From Planctomycetaceae bacterium (GTDB lineage Bacteria > Planctomycetota > Planctomycetia > Pirellulales > Thermoguttaceae), in assembly GCA_031288955.1 (NCBI GenBank), contig JAITQJ010000401.1:1-23440 (forward strand): 23,440 nucleotides of DNA, written 5' to 3'. The first letter of the stretch is position 1; every line of letters begins with the position of its first letter. The notes beneath the pieces were generated by a model. The model was not told the origin of the DNA. It saw only the letters and a list, made by a program, of their open reading frames with translations, and did no database searches. The position numbers were made by a program, and so were the translations under genes. Below, piece by piece: positions 7,416-16,399 of the stretch.

Positions 7416-10400
7416 TTACCGCCCCGGTACGGGCGCGTAGGGAGTTACCGGCATTGGTGCCGCATACGGCGAACTCCCCGCAGACATTTGGATTTGCCGT
7501 ATGGCATTTTGAACTACCGTTGACTTTACATTCAGCGGTATCACGTGTATCTTCCGCCCCGGTTCCTCTACCACACGGCGGTCGATGTCCTCCGCATACT
7601 CCCGCAACTCCGTTACCAGCGGCTCCGGCGCAATTATCTCCAGCGAATTCGTCAGATTATCGACAATAATACGCGGATACTGACCGCCCGGCAAACGAGT
7701 CATTAACATCTTTTGCTGATACACATTCAACACCTGATAATAAACCCGCAAAGCCTGTGTGTTCTTTATCGGCACCTTCACCGGACGGCGCACCATCCGC
7801 TCGCCGGGCAATTCTGAAACGTCCAGCAGCGTTAATAACTTCGCTACCTCCAACCGCTCCCGCTTCGGTCCGCGGACATATATCGTGTTCGACGTGATGT
7901 CCTCCCGTATCGTTAGAGGCGACGATGTCCCATAACCGTATCCGCCGCCGTATCCGCCGCCGTATCCGTAGGCGGGTCTTGCCGGTGTCAAATGCTGCTG
8001 CAAAATAAAACGCAATTTCAGGGCAACCACGTCGGCACTGATATTGCGAACCGAGAATATCGTATAATCCCGCCCTTCAAAAACGATGCCGCTGTCTATC
8101 CGTTTGATAAGCGATTCCAGATAATTCAGTGCCGATGTATCTTGTGACGCAGCGGTGATGGAACCGTCTTCGTTCGTTATCAAATACACCTTCGCCGGAA
8201 GTTCCGGTTGTTGAACGTTTTGCGTCGGCGATGCGGCAGTTCCGATGTCCCGCTGCACTTCATCTTCGACCGAAAAAAGTCCGTCCGGTGTTTCATCTTC
8301 CTTAATAATCTGCAACTTGTTCGGCTGCGACAGTTTCCAAAGTTTTTCGACTTCCCGAAGCGTTTCCGGCGTACTGCCGCGAATCTGTAAAGTGCGTATC
8401 TTTGAGTCTGACGAACCGCTTGCAGAGAGCGGCTTGCCGCCGTCATTCGGCATTGACGGCGAAGTTGACGGCGATGTTGCCGGATTCGTTGCCGGCGGTG
8501 TTCCGCCGGGCAGAGAATCCGCCGGCAGTGCGGAGACCGGCTCTCCCATTTCCTGTAACTTTTTGCGGACGGTTTCCAACTGTTCCTTTGTTCCCAAGAC
8601 GAAAATCATATTCGTATTCTGGTCAATTTCAACGCTTGGAGTTGCGGCGGCTGATTCGTCCTCAAAGAGCGTGTTGATGGCGCGGTACGCTATCACCGGG
8701 TCAACATTTTCCAATGCGAACACCGCCAAATCCCGGTTCGGCTGACGAAACTTTTCAAGCAAATCGGCAACCATTTTCTGAATCTCCGGCTTTGCCTGCA
8801 CTGCCAACTGCTTGCTGTTCGCATCGTAGTAAATTTTTATATCAAGTCCCTGTTCGGCAATCATTGCTTGCAGCATTTGAAACGGTCCGTACGCAAAAAT
8901 GTTTTTGAGCGAATAAATTTCCAATTTCACGTCGGCATCCGCTTTTTCCAGCGAGTCAAGGAACTGCCGAACCTTTGCCTGTTCGGTCTCTTTTCCCCGA
9001 ACAACAAATTGGTTCGCTTTCGTTCCAAGGGCGATGCGGGCATTCGGAATCAACGTACTCAAAAGCGGATAAATTGTATAAATCGTCCCCTTGTTAAGCG
9101 TGTAAATCTGCGTATCGCCGGAAACCGCCGGACTTTCTTTCAGCATTTGTTCTAACAGCGAGCGGGCTTTCGTTTGTTCTGCCGGTTTTGCCCAAACGAT
9201 AACCTGCCCCTGTTCTACGGTCGGGAGTATCAGCACTGCCGGTCCGAGAGCCTGCTGCAATAAATACTGCGTGTAAGGCATCCACGCCGCCGGTATTCCG
9301 CTTAAATCGTAAGCCGCCGGAAACGCTTCGGCATCGGCAGGACGCGGCGTATCAAAATCGGCAACGTTTTTGGCAATTTCCTTTTGAATGTCCGGCAGAG
9401 CATAAACCAGCAAATCGTCCGTTGCCAAGCGCGGGGTCAGCGTTGCCCGCCCTAAAAATGCCTGACGTAAAAACGCTGCCGCCTCGCCAAGCGGAACGTG
9501 CCGGAAATAATACGTCTTTACAACCGGTTCGGGAAACGCTTCGGCAACCGTTTTGAGCATTGAGGCGATTGAATCGTGGTCTGCCGGAGTTGCCCAGACA
9601 ATCAATTCGTTCGGGTTTGTTACAAAAATGCCCGCTCCGGGAAACTGATACATCAATAATTGCCGTGCCGTTACAGCGTAATCTGATGCGGTTTTGTACA
9701 ATTTCAGGTTTTGCGCCGACTCGGCACTCGGCGAAGTTTCCAATTTCGTCAATGCCTGTGAAACATTGTCCTGTTCCTTGACTGTTCCCCAAACGGCTAT
9801 CGAAGACGGCTGCGCACCGGGAAAAATCAACGCTGCCGGTACAATCCGCTGTATCAGCGGTGATACCTTGAAACAACTGTTACGTTTTAAGTCATAAATT
9901 TGCAGTTTCGGCTCCATTCGTCTCGATTCGCTGCGGTACGATTCGATGAAAGAGGCAATTTTGAGGTGGTCGTCTTCTGTTGCCGCTACCGCAAGCGTGG
10001 CGCGTGTCCAATCCGGATGAAACGCCGCCGCCGGAGAATACGCTGAATGAAGTGTACGGAACAGATTATACTGCGGTTCAAACGTTAAATCGGGAAACGT
10101 GTATATCCGGGGCAATTTCTTAAACGAGTCCGGCAATTCTTTGTCCAACTCCTGAATTGTTTTTTCAATCGCTGCGTGTTCGAGCGGCGTTGCAACGGCA
10201 ACAACAATGCGTGCCGCATCGCTGCGCGGCGCACCCGCCCAGGTTGGTACAACCGGCTTCGCCGCACCGGGGGTTAGAGGAACCGCCGGCTGCTTGTGCA
10301 AATCATTTAACCGAATCGGGTCAAACGAAATATCGGGATACATTGCCGAAAGCCATTCACGCGCTTCGGAAGCCGTAATGTATTGCACCGGATATGATTT

Positions 10401-13400
10401 TGCAACCGTTTGCTGTCCGTCCGGCAGCGGAACGCAGACATCTTTCACCAGTTTTTCGATAACGTCCAAGCGGTGTTTCGCCGCCCAAAGCAAAATCTGT
10501 TTTGCAGCACCGCCCGGCATTGCTGCCGCATCGGGATACACTTTTTGAAGCGTTGCGATAATCTGTTCACGGCTGTACGGCGAATTGTCCGGCAGCGTCA
10601 GCGTAAGCATTTCCTTCTTGCCGACACGCGAATGTTCGTTGACTTCCTTAACGATTGCCGCTATTTTTTTGTGGTCGTTTTCTCTTGCGTATGCCGTGAA
10701 CTCTCTGAATTGAGCGTGATAGGCTGCCCGTGATTCACCGGCAAGTGCCGCCGGAACCGGTTTCACCGGTTGCCCCGGCGAATAAACGTACACCGCTTCA
10801 AAATAAGCACCCGGCGCAACACGCACAAGCAGCGTGTCAATGTCATAATAACTTAACTCGTTGAGCGAATAATGCTTTGCATATTGCCGGCTCGATTCCT
10901 GATTTTTGACAACTTCCGCAATCGCCGCCGCAACGTCCTTCTGTTTATCTGCCGGAACAAAAACGTGAGCCGACTGCGATTGGTCATCAACCCGATAATA
11001 ACCGCCGCTCTTCTTCGCCGCTGCTGCGAAATAAGCATAATAACGCCGCTGGTTTCGTTGCTGGTACATTCCGGCATCAAGGCGGTAAAGCATTGCATCG
11101 GAAGTCATCGACTCCGCATCCGGCAGCAAACGATTAAGCAGCGACTCTACCGTCATCGGGTCGCTTTCGCCGATGGAGTACACCGCCAACTGTGCTTTAT
11201 CTTTGTCCTCTGTTTTACGCAACTGCTCGAACATTTGCGCAATCTGCTGATGTTCCCGGCTTCGGGCTTTGACGATAAACTTCTCCGCTTTCGCATCGGC
11301 AAACACCTCTGCTTCAGGAAACAGCGTCTTAAACAACAGCGGTACGGATGCTGCCGTCAAGCCCTGCAACGGATACGCCGCAAATCTTTCGCTTAATTCC
11401 GAATCGGGGTCGCTCTGCTTGTTTGTCTGCTCAATAATTTCGGCAATTTTCGTGTGTTCTTCGGGAGAAGCCCAAACGAGAAGCCGCTTTGAGAGCGGTT
11501 CGGGCGTAATTTTCAAACCGCTGAAAACGTCCGCTATCACTTTTTGTACCGTTTTCAAATCCGTACCGGCAACGGGATACGCAAACATTTGCCGGTCATC
11601 AATGCTGCCTTGTGCCGCCAATGTTTTTGTAACATTTTCGATTTCGTCCGCCGTTCCCCAAACGATAATCCGGTTGCCCGCTGCGTCAGAAATGACCGAC
11701 ACATTGGGGTGCGAAAAACGCAGCAAAGACCGGGTTGTCGCTATATCGCTGACGGACATCGGAAAAACCTTGAACTGATTTGCCGGTGTGCTGCTTTCCT
11801 CTTTCTTTATCTGTTCTAAAATCTCGCCGACAATTTTTTGTTCCGCCGGCTTCGCCCAAATCGCAATCTGATTCGAGACGACCGTTGCTTCGGGGGGCGG
11901 CGCAATCTGTCCTTCAACTAATGGACGGCGGGCAACCGGAAACCCGTCGGGAACGACCGTAATGTCTCTTAAATGGACTGTCGCTCTGATAAAACCGATT
12001 AGTTTCGCCCTTTGAGTTTGCGTAACCGTATAAAGGCACAATATCGGCTCTTCCGGTGCCTGATACGTTGTTGCAATCGTCTTCAAGTTGTCGGCAATGA
12101 TTTTTTGGTCTGCCGCTTTGGCAATCACCGTCAGTTGCTTTCCGTCAACGTCCGCCGTAATCGCTGCCGCCGGACAAATTTTAAGCAAACCGGGAACAAG
12201 AAGCGGCGGCAGTTTTTGCTCCAACGTATAAAAATGCACGACAGGGTCGTTTGCCGTTTGCGTTTCAGGGTCAATCATTTCGAGCAATTCGCCGATTTTC
12301 GCAATCTGCTTCGGATGTCCTTCGACAATCAGGGTGCTGCCGGAGTATGCCTGTGTAACGGTCGGAAAGAGCCGCGTGATAACCGAATGAATCGCTGTCG
12401 GTGTTAAACGGTGAAAAGGAAAATGTCCGTACTTTTTACCGCCCGCTTCCTGATTGCCGGTCTGTGATTTTAATGCTTCTTCAATAATTTTATGGTCGTA
12501 CTCCGCACCCCAAACGAGAATCTGCTGCAACGAATCTTCAAATGATATCCGGGCTTTCGGGGCTAACCTTTGTAAATCGGCAACGAACATCACCGGTGTT
12601 ACTTTAACACCGTTTGCCGCAACACCGTGCAAACCGGTATCCAGCGGATACGTCTTAAAATACATTTTATCCTTGTCTGTATCTTCCGCATCGAGTTGTT
12701 CAAGGAGTGTTTGCAGTGCCGGTTTTTGTGCAGGAAGAACCTGAATGACGATTTTCCCCGACTCCGTATCGGCAGACACATTCGGCTCCGTATAAATGTG
12801 TTTTAATACGGTCTGTGCTGTTGTAACAGAAATATGTTTCGGCACGAACACAACGTATTCCGGCGGTATCGGCGGTGCGGGCTTTGCGGGCGGTGCCGGT
12901 TTTTCCGGCGGATGCGGTGCCGGCGGATTCGGTATCCGTCCGATAACCTGTTGCAGCATACGCAGAGTCCCTGCGGTGTCGGAAATCATTAAAACGTTGC
13001 CCGGCAGCGGCGTGATAATGCAGAACGGTCCCTGAAACGGTACCATTGCTTGCACCACTTCTGCCTGATTACGGCGTTCCAGCGGAAATGTGGAAGAAAC
13101 GTATTCAAACATTCCTTGCTGGGGCAGTGCTTCCGGCGCAACTTTCGGCAGATATTGCAGCGGAATTTTGCCTTTTTTCAAGTCGAAAAGCATTAACATT
13201 TTGTCGCTGCGGACGAGAGTAAAGCCTTTCGCTTGCAGAACGCCGTTGAGTTTATCGAGGGCTTCGGCGGGAGTGTAATCCTGCTGGTCGGCATAGTTAA
13301 ACGTTCCCGGCGGCGGAACATCCATCACCAGTTGCAGACCGGCTTGTTCGGCGAACCATTGAATAACATCTGCCCAACTTTGCAGTTTGAAATTGATGCG

Positions 13401-13799
13401 GATAGTCTTTTCGGAAAAGACTTTGGGGAGCAGTGTTTTTTGGGCGGGCGTTAAAACGGCTTCGAGTTTCTTTTCATTTTCTTCGGCAATTTTATTCCAA
13501 TCGCTTTCGGGGGCTTTGGCGAGAAGTTGCGACCGCTCGATGATGAGTTTCTGGATTTCTTCCTGCTGTCCGTCTGTCAAGGCGAGCCGGACGGCAACGG
13601 ACGGATGCGCCAGTTTGGTCAGGGAGACAGACTTGCTCAAAGGGGCGGACGCAACGACATCCGCCTTCGTCTCCGCTTTGACCGGTTCCTCGGCAAAGAC
13701 CTGACTGGTACAAACGAGGAGGAACAAAAACGTGAAAATCGTGAACATTTGCGTTATTCGGTTTGGGGCGAACGAGACCGCTTTAGTCCGTATCGGCAC
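7416..13799 (-). CDS. Giant exported protein of tandem secretin N-type domains
   Basis: 2127 residues if started at the GTG (13799); an ATG at 13748 (residue 18) directly precedes the hydrophobic signal peptide ending near QVFAEE. Residues 63-130 hold two LTxxQ motifs (LTDGQ, LTPAQ) in a helical stretch. Residues 133-209 resemble an STN/N0 domain. A Pro-rich linker lies at 291-314. From about 231 to 1750 there are 21 degenerate modules, mostly 62-70 residues apart, each with an aromatic beta strand, a helix, a Pro-x-Ala turn and a strand like IVWAxPxEH. These resemble secretin N1/NolW domains. Further modules lie at about 1800-2090, one with a Gly/Tyr-rich loop (1944-1957). The secretin beta-barrel domain is absent, so it is probably not a pore. 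A periplasmic scaffold is inferred. It has its own promoter, and no SD site is visible. Confidence 0.9.
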   Translation of the reverse strand: MPIRTKAVSFAPNRITQMFTIFTFLFLLVCTSQVFAEEPVKAETKADVVASAPLSKSVSLTKLAHPSVAVRLALTDGQQEEIQKLIIERSQLLAKAPESDWNKIAEENEKKLEAVLTPAQKTLLPKVFSEKTIRINFKLQSWADVIQWFAEQAGLQLVMDVPPPGTFNYADQQDYTPAEALDKLNGVLQAKGFTLVRSDKMLMLFDLKKGKIPLQYLPKVAPEALPQQGMFEYVSSTFPLERRNQAEVVQAMVPFQGPFCIITPLPGNVLMISDTAGTLRMLQQVIGRIPNPPAPHPPEKPAPPAKPAPPIPPEYVVFVPKHISVTTAQTVLKHIYTEPNVSADTESGKIVIQVLPAQKPALQTLLEQLDAEDTDKDKMYFKTYPLDTGLHGVAANGVKVTPVMFVADLQRLAPKARISFEDSLQQILVWGAEYDHKIIEEALKSQTGNQEAGGKKYGHFPFHRLTPTAIHSVITRLFPTVTQAYSGSTLIVEGHPKQIAKIGELLEMIDPETQTANDPVVHFYTLEQKLPPLLVPGLLKICPAAAITADVDGKQLTVIAKAADQKIIADNLKTIATTYQAPEEPILCLYTVTQTQRAKLIGFIRATVHLRDITVVPDGFPVARRPLVEGQIAPPPEATVVSNQIAIWAKPAEQKIVGEILEQIKKEESSTPANQFKVFPMSVSDIATTRSLLRFSHPNVSVISDAAGNRIIVWGTADEIENVTKTLAAQGSIDDRQMFAYPVAGTDLKTVQKVIADVFSGLKITPEPLSKRLLVWASPEEHTKIAEIIEQTNKQSDPDSELSERFAAYPLQGLTAASVPLLFKTLFPEAEVFADAKAEKFIVKARSREHQQIAQMFEQLRKTEDKDKAQLAVYSIGESDPMTVESLLNRLLPDAESMTSDAMLYRLDAGMYQQRNQRRYYAYFAAAAKKSGGYYRVDDQSQSAHVFVPADKQKDVAAAIAEVVKNQESSRQYAKHYSLNELSYYDIDTLLVRVAPGAYFEAVYVYSPGQPVKPVPAALAGESRAAYHAQFREFTAYARENDHKKIAAIVKEVNEHSRVGKKEMLTLTLPDNSPYSREQIIATLQKVYPDAAAMPGGAAKQILLWAAKHRLDVIEKLVKDVCVPLPDGQQTVAKSYPVQYITASEAREWLSAMYPDISFDPIRLNDLHKQPAVPLTPGAAKPVVPTWAGAPRSDAARIVVAVATPLEHAAIEKTIQELDKELPDSFKKLPRIYTFPDLTFEPQYNLFRTLHSAYSPAAAFHPDWTRATLAVAATEDDHLKIASFIESYRSESRRMEPKLQIYDLKRNSCFKVSPLIQRIVPAALIFPGAQPSSIAVWGTVKEQDNVSQALTKLETSPSAESAQNLKLYKTASDYAVTARQLLMYQFPGAGIFVTNPNELIVWATPADHDSIASMLKTVAEAFPEPVVKTYYFRHVPLGEAAAFLRQAFLGRATLTPRLATDDLLVYALPDIQKEIAKNVADFDTPRPADAEAFPAAYDLSGIPAAWMPYTQYLLQQALGPAVLILPTVEQGQVIVWAKPAEQTKARSLLEQMLKESPAVSGDTQIYTLNKGTIYTIYPLLSTLIPNARIALGTKANQFVVRGKETEQAKVRQFLDSLEKADADVKLEIYSLKNIFAYGPFQMLQAMIAEQGLDIKIYYDANSKQLAVQAKPEIQKMVADLLEKFRQPNRDLAVFALENVDPVIAYRAINTLFEDESAAATPSVEIDQNTNMIFVLGTKEQLETVRKKLQEMGEPVSALPADSLPGGTPPATNPATSPSTSPSMPNDGGKPLSASGSSDSKIRTLQIRGSTPETLREVEKLWKLSQPNKLQIIKEDETPDGLFSVEDEVQRDIGTAASPTQNVQQPELPAKVYLITNEDGSITAASQDTSALNYLESLIKRIDSGIVFEGRDYTIFSVRNISADVVALKLRFILQQHLTPARPAYGYGGGYGGGYGYGTSSPLTIREDITSNTIYVRGPKRERLEVAKLLTLLDVSELPGERMVRRPVKVPIKNTQALRVYYQVLNVYQQKMLMTRLPGGQYPRIIVDNLTNSLEIIAPEPLVTELREYAEDIDRRVVEEPGRKIHVIPLNVKSTVVQNAIRQIQMSAGSSPYAAPMPVTPYAPVPGR

Positions 13800-13826
13800 A
13801 ATAGCCGTGAAACTTGGGCGGCGTTG

Positions 13827-13856
13827 ATTATAGCGTAAAATTACCTAAATTACCAA
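13827..13856 (-). promoter_or_regulatory. Promoter for the giant secretin-N gene
   Basis: On the minus strand, TTGGTA (13856-13851), an 18-nt spacer and a perfect TATAAT (13832-13827). The start site would be near 13820, about 20 nt before the GTG at 13799 and 70 nt before the ATG at 13748. Confidence 0.6.
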
Positions 13857-13913
13857 TTTTTGGGGCGGCAAAAACGCAGCAAACGGTAATTTGTGCCGAT
13901 TCTAACACGGACA

Positions 13914-13960
13914 GCGCAAGCAAGCGCAGGTAAAAGCGCAAGCAAAACTGCTTGCGCTTT
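13914..13960. repeat. Intergenic hairpin repeat, copy 2
   Basis: Matches 3269-3315 at 43 of 47 positions. The four differences break the outer 10-bp stem of copy 1 but create another perfect 9-bp stem (13936-13944 with 13949-13957, loop AAAC). Hairpin capacity is thus kept by a different pairing. It lies between the divergent giant gene and YTV gene. Confidence 0.65.
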
Positions 13961-14166
13961 CTGAAAGAAAATTCGGAGAATTTTCTTGCTTCTGCCGAAT
14001 TGGAATGTATATTACACCGCACGGCGTTAAACTTTACGCATTTAGCCCTAATTATCCGGTTTTGCTATCCTATTTAATTGGGTTTTCGTTATAGTTTCGC
14101 TTTTTCACATACCGATATAAAACAACAGGTACCGTTTTGTAAAATAACGGACGAGGAGATTTTCAA

Positions 14167-15828
14167 ATGACACGTTTACTGTTCAGTATCATTGCCGCCG
14201 CAACTGCCGTTCTTTTTGCCGGTCAGAACGTTAATGCCGGTTTGTGCGGTGTCGGTGTTTGCGACCCGATTCCCCAATGCTGTGATTACGTTGACCATTG
14301 CGTTACCGTAATGAAAACGTGCAAAAAAGTTGTCTATGAAAAGCAACAGGTAACCGGCTATAAAACGGTCTTTGAAAAAATTCCGGTTGCAAAAAAAGTG
14401 ACGTACTGCAAGTACGTTCCCGAAGTCCGTACGAAAGAAGTCCGTTACACCGTTTGCCGTCCGGTTTATGAAACCCGCACAAAGACCGTTTGCTATGAAA
14501 TCTGCAAACCTGTGTATGAAAACCGCACAAAACAGGTTCCTTATACCGTTTGCAAGCCCGTTTACGAAGAACGGGTGCGGACCTGGACAGAGTGCAAACC
14601 GGTTTACGAAACACGTTCAAAACAAATACCTTATACCGTCTGCAAGCCGAGTTGGGAACTGCACAAACGGCAATACACCGTCAACAGAGCCGTTTCCGAA
14701 ACCCGCATAAAGGAAATACCTTACACCGTTTGCAGAGCCGTACCGGAGCAGCGTGTCAAAACCTGGACGGAATATAAGCCGGTTTATGAAACACGTACGA
14801 AACAAGTACCTTATACCGTTTGCAAGCCGGATTGGGAACTGCGGGAAAAAACATATACGGTGTGCCGTCCGGTATCTGAAGTACAGACGACACAGGTTCC
14901 TTATACGGTTTGTGTTCCGCAGACGTATCAAAAGACTGTTCAGTACCGTTCGGGACATTGGACGAAACAAGCGTATCAGGTACCGGGACCGGTTGTTTAC
15001 AAACGTGTTGCGGATTGCAGTCCCTGTGAACCAAATGCTTGTGATGACCCGTGTTCGCCTAATGCCTGCGCTCCGATAAAGTATAAACTTGTCAAAGAAC
15101 AACTGCCGCCGACAATCTGTTACCGCAAGGTTTGGGTACCGGATGTCCGCGAAAAAACGGTCAACTGCGTCAAGTATATTCCTGAAAAACGCATCAAAAC
15201 TGTACACTGCACGGTTCGCAAATTAGTACCGGAACAGCGGGTCTGCCATTACAAGGTCTGCAAGATGGTGCCGGAACAGCGGGTGAAAACCGTATGCTAT
15301 CAGGTTTGCAAAACAGTTGCCGTTAAGAAGAGTTGCACATACACCGTTTGCAAATACGTACCGGAAAAAAGAATCAAGACGGTATCTTATCAGGTTTGCA
15401 GAATTGTACCGGAAGTAAAGACTTGCCACTACAAAGTCTGCAAAATGGTACCTGAACAGCGGGTCAAGACGGTAAGTTATCAGGTCTGCAAGATGGTACC
15501 GGTGCAGAAGAGTTGCAAGTACAAGGTTTGCAAAATGGTGCCGGAACAGCGGGTCAAGACGGTAAGTTATCAGGTTTGCCGGCTGACAACGGAAACACAT
15601 AAAAAGACGGTACCGTATCAGGTTTGCCGAATGATACCGGAGGAAAAAGTCAAGCATTGCAGTTATACGGTACTCAAGCCGGTTACCTGTGAAAAGATTG
15701 TCCGCTGCTGCCGGATAGAAGCGAAGAAAGTGCCGTTCACCATTGAACGCAGCGTCCCGAAAGTTGTATCGTATCAGGTTCCGGTGCAGGTCTATAAGCC
15801 GAAACCGTGCCAGCCTGTTTGCGAGTAG
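14167..15828 (+). CDS. Cys-rich YTV-repeat envelope protein (planctomycetal)
   Basis: 553 residues. A signal peptide (about 1-24, ending VNA) is followed by a Cys-rich start. The rest is repeats in two blocks: residues about 55-260 with units such as RTKQVPYTVCKPVYE, and about 305-530 with units such as RVKTVSYQVCKMVPEQ. Part of the second block recurs as a 30-residue (90-bp) unit. A Cys/Pro-rich linker (284-302, Cys about every fourth residue) separates the blocks. I count about 45 Cys, with many Lys, Arg and Val. YTV proteins were reported from the cell wall of Rhodopirellula baltica. Disulfide cross-linking in the envelope is a reasonable inference. A strong SD (GAGGAG, 8 nt from ATG) suggests high expression. 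The ferredoxin gene follows after 14 nt. Confidence 0.9.
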   Translation: MTRLLFSIIAAATAVLFAGQNVNAGLCGVGVCDPIPQCCDYVDHCVTVMKTCKKVVYEKQQVTGYKTVFEKIPVAKKVTYCKYVPEVRTKEVRYTVCRPVYETRTKTVCYEICKPVYENRTKQVPYTVCKPVYEERVRTWTECKPVYETRSKQIPYTVCKPSWELHKRQYTVNRAVSETRIKEIPYTVCRAVPEQRVKTWTEYKPVYETRTKQVPYTVCKPDWELREKTYTVCRPVSEVQTTQVPYTVCVPQTYQKTVQYRSGHWTKQAYQVPGPVVYKRVADCSPCEPNACDDPCSPNACAPIKYKLVKEQLPPTICYRKVWVPDVREKTVNCVKYIPEKRIKTVHCTVRKLVPEQRVCHYKVCKMVPEQRVKTVCYQVCKTVAVKKSCTYTVCKYVPEKRIKTVSYQVCRIVPEVKTCHYKVCKMVPEQRVKTVSYQVCKMVPVQKSCKYKVCKMVPEQRVKTVSYQVCRLTTETHKKTVPYQVCRMIPEEKVKHCSYTVLKPVTCEKIVRCCRIEAKKVPFTIERSVPKVVSYQVPVQVYKPKPCQPVCE

Positions 15829-15842
15829 CGGTTTTTTATCCG

Positions 15843-16397
15843 ATGATTATCTATTCGTGTAACCGGGATACCCGTACCGCAGATGTTGCGGCGGATATGG
15901 TTATCCCGTTTTTGTACGATATTCCGCCGGAAAGCGGAATCATTAAACAACTTCAATCGCTGCCTGAACCGGCGGCGTTTGTTGTGCCGCTGCCTCTTCG
16001 GGCGGCGAAAAGTATCTTAACGCATTACGGAATTCCCTTCGGCAGCATTGTAGAACAATTACCGTCTGACGAGAAACAGACGGCAGTGCAAGAGACCGAA
16101 ACGAGCGTTGAGACTCAATTTCCTCCGCGTTGGTATCCTGTCATTGACGATGACCGCTGTATCGGCTGTCTGGAATGTGTTAATTTCTGCATCTTCGGCG
16201 TGTATGCTATCGGTCAGAATGACAAGCCCGTTGTGGATAAGCCGGATGCGTGTAAAGACGGTTGTCCGGCGTGTGCGAGAGTTTGTCCCGGCAAGGCGAT
16301 AATGTTTCCGTTATGCGAAGAGCGGCAAATCGCCGGTTATGATGATGCCGGCGAATCGGAGTTGGCGGCGTTGAGCGGTTTTGTTGATGCGCTGTAA
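15843..16397 (+). CDS. Ferredoxin-type 2[4Fe-4S] protein with N-terminal extension
   Basis: 184 residues from the ATG at 15843. The frame extends to 15807, inside the YTV gene, but the resulting N-terminus is unlike a natural one. Residues 100-160 hold two cluster motifs: C106, C109, C112, C116 (CIGCLECVNFC) and C137, C141, C144, C148 (CKDGCPACARVCP). The second has three residues between its first two Cys instead of two. The first lacks the usual Pro after its fourth Cys. Residues 1-75 form a small alpha/beta-looking region (IIYSCNRDTR at the start) that I do not recognise; 76-95 is an acidic linker. It probably carries electrons in the cytoplasm. It lies 14 nt after the YTV gene, suggesting cotranscription, and ends 2 nt before the convergent gmd. 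Confidence 0.85.
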   Translation: MIIYSCNRDTRTADVAADMVIPFLYDIPPESGIIKQLQSLPEPAAFVVPLPLRAAKSILTHYGIPFGSIVEQLPSDEKQTAVQETETSVETQFPPRWYPVIDDDRCIGCLECVNFCIFGVYAIGQNDKPVVDKPDACKDGCPACARVCPGKAIMFPLCEERQIAGYDDAGESELAALSGFVDAL

Positions 16398-16399
16398 CA

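Larger units (their letters stand above)
13800..14166. other. Divergent intergenic region between the giant gene and the YTV gene
   Basis: 367 bp without a gene. It holds the minus-strand promoter at 13827-13856, the hairpin repeat at 13914-13960 and, near the right end, the YTV ribosome binding site (GAGGAG, 14153-14158). Plus-strand -10-like boxes TATAGT (14090-14095) and TATAAA (14116-14121) occur, but neither has a convincing -35, so the YTV promoter is not settled. Confidence 0.6.

Noticed and set aside
8180..12744. Many plus-strand open frames opposite the giant gene
   Set aside because: They are shadows of a continuous 2127-codon frame with clear domain periodicity; none has a recognisable domain.
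7416..13799. Giant protein as a working secretin (GspD/PilQ)
   Set aside because: No secretin beta-barrel domain can be seen; the C-terminus is another N-type module and a Pro-rich tail.
14303..15657. Long open frames on the minus strand opposite the YTV gene
   Set aside because: They mirror the repeats of the YTV gene and have no protein-like features of their own. The plus frame has a signal peptide, SD site and known repeat family.
15807..15842. Ferredoxin start inside the YTV gene
   Set aside because: The ATG at 15843 gives a natural start, while the extra 12 residues are just the YTV end read in another frame.
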